A stretch of 64,000 nt of DNA from Pinguiococcus pyrenoidosus (lineage: Eukaryota; Sar; Pinguiophyceae; Pinguiochrysidales; Pinguiochrysidaceae): NCBI GenBank assembly GCA_019677205.1, contig JAAMXY010000606.1, positions 50,198-114,197 on the forward strand. The letters run 5' to 3'. Positions 59,493-64,000 of this stretch are shown in pieces. The notes beneath the pieces were generated by a model. The model was not told where the DNA came from. It searched no databases and saw only the letters and a program-made list of their open reading frames with translations. Within the stretch, counting starts at the first letter, position 1, and each line of letters begins with the position of its first letter. The position numbers and the translations under genes are program-made.

Positions 59493-62400
59493 ATGTTCCG
59501 AGAGTCTGTCACGACGCCGGCCTTGGGCAGGGCCCGCGCGCGCTCCAGTGGCAAGATGAGCCTGAGCGAGCGGGCGTCGCCGCCGAGGTCCATCTCTCCA
59601 ACGCTGCTTCGCTCCGATGCGCTTTCCGAGAAGATCCTGCGGCGCACCAGGGCGCTGCTCCGCGGCAAGGGCAAGGCCTCCAGCTCCCAGGACTTCTCGA
59701 CGCTCCAGAAGGCGCAGAAGGAGCTGTGGCTCCTCAGGAAGGTACGGCGGAGCGGGCGTGAGCAGAGGGGGAGCACGAGGGAAGTGGGCACTCACCAAAT
59801 GCTGCAACGCTCCCTGCAGGACGTCTACGCCTCGGCAACGATGAAGCGACTCCTCGCCCAGCAGGACGTCTCCCTGGCAGAGCCCGTGATTCCGAAGGCG
59901 TTTGACGAGAGGCCAGTGCAGCTGTCTGCCAGGAGCCTCCCCGAGAAGTCCGTCGCCTCGCTGCTGGGCACGAGCAAGCGACGGCGGCATGCCGATGCCA
60001 AGGACGACGAGAAGGACTGCAGCCTTGCAGCCACCGTCGCCGGGCTGCCGCAGACCACGGAGCGCACCACGGAGGCTGCCTTCTTGTCGGCTTACGAGCA
60101 GTGCTACGCCGGACTCCAGGCCATCGGGGAGAGCGGCATGACGCTCTTGGAGGAGCTCGTGGAGAAGGCGGCGCGCAAGTGCGACGAGGCCAGGGCCTCC
60201 GGCGTCGCCAGGTGCTTCGGGGCGGCGTGCTTGACCGAATCTGGACGATTCTACGCCGGCTGCAACGTCGAGAGCAGCAGCAATCCCCAGCTGAGCGTCT
60301 CCGCGGCGCGGACCGCCGTGCTGAAGGCAGTGTCCGATGGCGAGCGGCACTTTCAGGGGCTCGTCATTGCAACCACCGCGGGAGGGGAGGGATTCCCCGC
60401 TCCCGACGGGGCCACGAGGCAGTTCCTGGCGGACTTTGGGGACTTCCCGGTCTTCCTCGTGGACAAGGACATGCGGCTGAAGAAGACCTCCACGAGGCTC
60501 CTCTTCCCGCTGCAGCCCAACCCGGCTGCCGGCGAAGTGCAGGCCACGACCGAGGAAGACGCGGCCGTGGCCGCCTTGCACCGCGGCCGCCGGGACCCTG
60601 GCGAGTGGACCGTGTCGGACGTGCTTGAGTGGCTCGAGTTTGAGATGGAGCTGCCGCGGTACAGGTGGTTGTTCTCGCGGGCCAAAGTCGACGGAGCGAT
60701 GCTGCTGCAGATCAGCGAGGCCGACCTCAAGGGGGACGGACTGCTGGACATACCGCACAGTATGCACCGATGGAAGTTGCTGCATGGCATTCAGCGCCTT
60801 CGGGAAATCGAGGCGGAGAAGCGAATCGACTACGATGACCTCGACTTCTTCCTGGGGGAGCTGGATCGAGGGCGCTTCAAGCTCGTGGCCAAGCTCAAGG
60901 TCGCCTTCGACAACTGTGCCGGCGCGGACGCAGATGGGAAGGTCACGGCGAAGGAGGCCGCGCAGGCGATGAAACTCATGGGCATGGAGGTGGACAGGAG
61001 CGAAGCCGCCCAGCAGTGGCTCGAGCAGATCCCCGACGGCGAGCAGATCACCTTCGAAGACTTCTGTGTCGCCTACACAGAGATCTTCGCCGTCGACGAC
61101 CCCGACGTCGTGCCCGACACCGCGATCGCTTCCCGACTGAATGAGAAGGACCGCAAGGTGTTCTACGACAGAAAGACGGGCCATGTCAAGCTTCGCCGTC
61201 GCCGACCGACTCGTGCCGATGCGTCCCCGCCGAGGACCGCAAGGAGCCGGACTGGCAGCGAGTCGCGACGAAGCCACCAGCCAAGCGTGGACATCCAGAC
61301 CAGCAAGGCAGGGCATCGCCATCTGGAGCAGGTCCTGCCGATGAAGGAGCTTGCCAAGATCAAATCCACCTTCGACCGCCTCGCCGTCGGCGGAGCTCTC
61401 ACCGCGTCGGAGGCCATCCAAGGGCTGCTGGAGCTGGGCAGCATCGCACCTCGAAAGCGGATCGCGAAGTACCTCCGAGACCACGGGAAGTTCGGCGTCC
61501 GACGCGATGTTGACTTCTACTTCTTCCTGAGGGCCCACGTGGCCTTTGACTTGGTGTCTGACCCCTACGCCAGACCTGAGGATGGAAGCGACCCGTCGGA
61601 GGACAATACGAGCCCACTGAGGCGCAGCGGCCAGGACACTGTCGGGCGCGCGATCGACCTTCTCGACAAGGGCGTCTCGTCGCCCATGTCTCAGCGATCC
61701 TTCCTCAGAAGCCCGCGTAGCTTGCAGCCGTCTCTCAAGGGTTCGCCTCGGAACGATCGCTTGTCGAAGAGCCTGGACTGGGGCGGCTTTGTGGCGCCCA
61801 AGAATCGGGTGGCGTCCTTCGCCTTTTCGCCCACCAGCTTGCGAAGCGGCGCGACGTCCCGCCGAAGCCGAAAGTCTCTTCGGAGCCGCAGCCGGCGCTT
61901 CGTGTCTCCAACGCCCAGCGACACCTCCAGCACCGATTCGGGGGATTCCGATTCCTCATCCCTCGATAGCGATTCGACGTCGTCGTCGGACTCGGAAGAA
62001 TCCGCTCGAAGGCGCCGCCGGAGAAGGCGCCACTGGAGGCGGAGACGATCTCGAAGACGCCACCGGAGAAGCCGCCGGCGCAGGAAAAGCCGCAGATCTC
62101 GACGCCGCAGGAGGCGTCGGCGCGATCACAGGAATCTCTCGTCGGACTCCAGCGACGGAGAGAGCGACTCTTCTAGCCGGTCGACACCTCGATCCAGGTC
62201 GGCATCTCACAGCCACACGCGCCATGCGGAGGGTGAGCATGTGCGCGTCCGATCCGAGCGGACTGGTCACCACTTTGAGGGAAGGATAACCTACGTACAC
62301 GCCGATGACAAGAAATACGACGTGAAGTATGACGATGGTACGACGGAGAAAAGGGTGCCGAGACATCGCATCAAGGGCGCTTCACACCGGCCTCCCAGCC

Positions 62401-64000
62401 ACGACGACAAGACGAAGTCTCCTCGGGAACGGCATACGAAGTTTCGAGAGGGTGACAAGGTGGAAGCGCGCTGGCGAGGCCGGAGGTGGTGTACAGGCGT
62501 CATCGGTCGTGTCAACAAGGATGGTACCTATGCCGTCGACTACGACGACGGTGACGCGGAGAGCGGAATCCGGGAGGATCTGATACGTTTCAAGGGTGAG
62601 AACGACCCCAGTCATGCGTCTCTTGGAGAAGGAGACAAGGTGGAGGCTCGATATCGCGGGCGCAGCCGATGGTACTCGGGACGGATCTCGCGCAAAAACG
62701 ACGATGGCACGTACGACATCGACTATGACGACGGCGAGAAGGAAAGAAGCGTGAGGAAGGAACTCATCAAGCTCGTTGGCCAAACTGCTGGCGGGAAAGA
62801 GATTTGCGATCACTTCCGCAAGGGAGACCGAATTGAGGCGCGATATCGAGGCCGGGGCAAGTGGTATCCAGGGCGCATCCGGCAAGACAATGACGACGGT
62901 ACCTACGATATCGACTACGACGACGGCGAGAGGGAGCGAGCTGTCAAGGCCGAGCTCGTCAAGCTTCTCCGGGTGGACCGTCGTGATCGTCAGGACGACG
63001 ACGACAGCTACAGCGATCGCCGCGACCGCGGTGGGAGAGGCGAGGGCTTCCGAGAGGGTGACAAGATTGAAGCCCGGTATCGCGGTCGCAGTCGATGGTA
63101 CGCTGGTCGAATCAGCCGCGAAAACGGTGATGGCACATACGACATCGACTACGACGATGGTGAGAAAGAGCGGGGTGTCAAGGAGGAGCTCATCAAGCGC
63201 GGCGGAGGCCGCGAGAGAAGTGCGGATCGCGGTGGACAATCAAGCCGGGCGTCGTTTCGGAGCGGTGACAAGATCGAAGCTCGGTATCGGGGACGAAGCC
63301 GCTGGTACGCTGGGCGCATCCAGCGGAGCAACGGAGATGGAACGTACGACATCGCCTACGACGATGGCGAGAAGGAGCGCGGCGTTAGAGAAGAGCTTAT
63401 CAAAATGGCTGGGCGAGGGGACCGTGACCGCAGAGACGAAGATTGGGACGCCAATAGAGAGCGTGGCGGCGGCAGCAGCGGCGGCAGTCGTTTCCGCGAA
63501 GGTGACAAGATCGAAGCTCGCTATCGAGGCCGCAGCCGCTGGTACGCAGGTCGGATCAGCCGCGACAATGGTGATGGTACCTACGACATCGACTACGACG
63601 ACGGTGAGAAGGAGCGAGGAGTTAAGAGTGACCTCATCAAGCTCACATCTGGAGGGTCGCGGGATCGAAGCAGGGAACGCGGCGGGCGTGAAGGCGGTGG
63701 GGGCATTCGAGAAGGCGATAGGATCGAGGCGCGATACCGAGGCCGTAGCCGCTGGTATGCCGGACGCATTAGACGCGACAACGGCGATGGGACGTTCGAT
63801 GTCGACTACGATGACGGAGAAAAAGAGCGGGGAGTCAAAGAAGAGCTCATCAAGCTTGCCGACGGCGGTGACCATGGTCGTGGAGATAGGGAAGATCTTA
63901 CCGATAACCGAAGTCGGAGCAGACGAGGAAGTGGTCTTAGCGAGGGCGACAAGATTGAAGCGCGATACCGTGGTCGAAGTCGTTGGTATGCCGGGCGCAT
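59493..64000 (+). CDS. Large multidomain protein: degenerate cytidine deaminase, SAM, EF-hand-like, Arg/Ser-rich, Tudor/Agenet array (3' end beyond the window)
   Basis: Exon 1 is 59493-59741; exon 2 starts at 59820 and stays open to the right edge, giving 1476 codons so far. Residues about 175-325 follow cytidine deaminase (GRFYAGCNVESSS, RTAVLKAVSDGERHFQGLVI, RQFLADFG), but the zinc and catalytic residues are replaced: Ser244 and Ala246 stand where Cys and Glu of CAE belong, and Asp279 and Thr282 where the PCxxC cysteines belong. It should be inactive. Residues 344-414 are a SAM domain (DVLEWLEFEMELPRYRWLF). Residues 433-510 and 592-665 are EF-hand-like helix pairs with poor calcium loops. 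Residues 690-880 are Arg/Ser-rich. From residue 889 at least nine Tudor-like units follow. No family with this order is known to me. Confidence 0.85.
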   Translation, partial: MFRESVTTPALGRARARSSGKMSLSERASPPRSISPTLLRSDALSEKILRRTRALLRGKGKASSSQDFSTLQKAQKELWLLRKVRRSGREQRGSTREVGTHQMLQRSLQDVYASATMKRLLAQQDVSLAEPVIPKAFDERPVQLSARSLPEKSVASLLGTSKRRRHADAKDDEKDCSLAATVAGLPQTTERTTEAAFLSAYEQCYAGLQAIGESGMTLLEELVEKAARKCDEARASGVARCFGAACLTESGRFYAGCNVESSSNPQLSVSAARTAVLKAVSDGERHFQGLVIATTAGGEGFPAPDGATRQFLADFGDFPVFLVDKDMRLKKTSTRLLFPLQPNPAAGEVQATTEEDAAVAALHRGRRDPGEWTVSDVLEWLEFEMELPRYRWLFSRAKVDGAMLLQISEADLKGDGLLDIPHSMHRWKLLHGIQRLREIEAEKRIDYDDLDFFLGELDRGRFKLVAKLKVAFDNCAGADADGKVTAKEAAQAMKLMGMEVDRSEAAQQWLEQIPDGEQITFEDFCVAYTEIFAVDDPDVVPDTAIASRLNEKDRKVFYDRKTGHVKLRRRRPTRADASPPRTARSRTGSESRRSHQPSVDIQTSKAGHRHLEQVLPMKELAKIKSTFDRLAVGGALTASEAIQGLLELGSIAPRKRIAKYLRDHGKFGVRRDVDFYFFLRAHVAFDLVSDPYARPEDGSDPSEDNTSPLRRSGQDTVGRAIDLLDKGVSSPMSQRSFLRSPRSLQPSLKGSPRNDRLSKSLDWGGFVAPKNRVASFAFSPTSLRSGATSRRSRKSLRSRSRRFVSPTPSDTSSTDSGDSDSSSLDSDSTSSSDSEESARRRRRRRRHWRRRRSRRRHRRSRRRRKSRRSRRRRRRRRDHRNLSSDSSDGESDSSSRSTPRSRSASHSHTRHAEGEHVRVRSERTGHHFEGRITYVHADDKKYDVKYDDGTTEKRVPRHRIKGASHRPPSHDDKTKSPRERHTKFREGDKVEARWRGRRWCTGVIGRVNKDGTYAVDYDDGDAESGIREDLIRFKGENDPSHASLGEGDKVEARYRGRSRWYSGRISRKNDDGTYDIDYDDGEKERSVRKELIKLVGQTAGGKEICDHFRKGDRIEARYRGRGKWYPGRIRQDNDDGTYDIDYDDGERERAVKAELVKLLRVDRRDRQDDDDSYSDRRDRGGRGEGFREGDKIEARYRGRSRWYAGRISRENGDGTYDIDYDDGEKERGVKEELIKRGGGRERSADRGGQSSRASFRSGDKIEARYRGRSRWYAGRIQRSNGDGTYDIAYDDGEKERGVREELIKMAGRGDRDRRDEDWDANRERGGGSSGGSRFREGDKIEARYRGRSRWYAGRISRDNGDGTYDIDYDDGEKERGVKSDLIKLTSGGSRDRSRERGGREGGGGIREGDRIEARYRGRSRWYAGRIRRDNGDGTFDVDYDDGEKERGVKEELIKLADGGDHGRGDREDLTDNRSRSRRGSGLSEGDKIEARYRGRSRWYAGR
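62238..64000 (+). repeat. Tandem array of Tudor/Agenet-like repeats
   Basis: Units begin near 62238 (divergent), 62442, 62622, 62814, 63048, 63255, 63492, 63705 and 63936; the last is cut by the edge. Spacing is 180-237 nt because the linkers vary. The core is GDKIEARYRGRSRWYAGRI,  then DGTYDIDYDDGEKERGV and an ELIKL end. Units 3 to 9 are almost the same at the protein level. Such modules are small beta barrels that often bind methylated Lys or Arg, or nucleic acids. Confidence 0.92.

Noticed and set aside
59406-61538. 710-codon open frame on the reverse strand
   Set aside because: It lies antisense to the exon that encodes recognisable deaminase, SAM and EF-like domains, starts without support and has no domain of its own.
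62238-64000. Reverse-strand repeated short frames opposite the Tudor-like array
   Set aside because: They are antisense copies of the repeats and vanish once the forward frame is recognised.

Overview
The window is nuclear DNA of a flagellated, photosynthetic eukaryote that probably carries a complex (secondary) plastid. Genes lie densely on both strands. Most are interrupted by short GT-AG introns (about 54-180 nt), several with CTAAC-type branch points. Coding sequence is GC-rich and many divergent promoters are AT-rich. Four or five predicted proteins begin with a signal peptide, and in several of these an aromatic- or basic-rich stretch follows; this fits import into a plastid surrounded by extra membranes (ochrophyte, haptophyte, cryptophyte or alveolate type). 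I cannot name the species.

Layout. 0-9 kb: an LRR protein running off the left edge, a tail-anchored FKBP-TPR protein, an alpha/beta hydrolase, a mitochondrial Tim21/Coa1-like membrane protein, a Tctex1-type dynein light chain, a CIA30 protein and an STN1-like telomere OB-fold protein. 9-21 kb: a membrane-anchored glyoxalase-II-like protein with a long unknown tail, SAYSD1, AP-4 sigma, a ten-exon KRE6/SKN1-type GH16 protein with an EGF-like end, and a ten-exon methyltransferase-like gene. 21-36 kb: CFAP221 and CFAP54, both subunits of the C1d projection of the axonemal central pair, separated by a divergent pair of plastid-type genes (ferredoxin-like and DUF1995). 36-43 kb: ABC1/UbiB-like kinase, PAP/fibrillin, a DEK_C plus triple-SWIB protein and a small orphan protein. 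43-50 kb: a tandem triplication of a four-TM protein gene, a truncated duplicate of the neighbouring DUF1350 hydrolase gene, and the intact DUF1350 gene. 50-59 kb: a BAR-RhoGAP, a TPH-like coiled-coil protein and an RRM protein. 59 kb to the right edge: a large gene with a degenerate cytidine-deaminase domain, a SAM domain, EF-hand-like helices, an Arg/Ser-rich linker and a tandem array of Tudor/Agenet-like repeats that continues past the edge.

Themes. Four genes are ciliary or dynein-related (DYNLT, CFAP221, CFAP54, TPH-like). Five are likely plastid proteins (ferredoxin-like, DUF1995, ABC1K, fibrillin, DUF1350). An E2F-like element (TTGGCGGGAA and variants) lies close to the start of about nine unrelated genes. 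The most unusual items are the pseudo-deaminase/SAM/Tudor-array protein and the four-TM cluster, in which an intron is identical between two copies although the last exon has diverged. Exon models were built by hand from reading frame and splice signals and have not been tested against transcripts.
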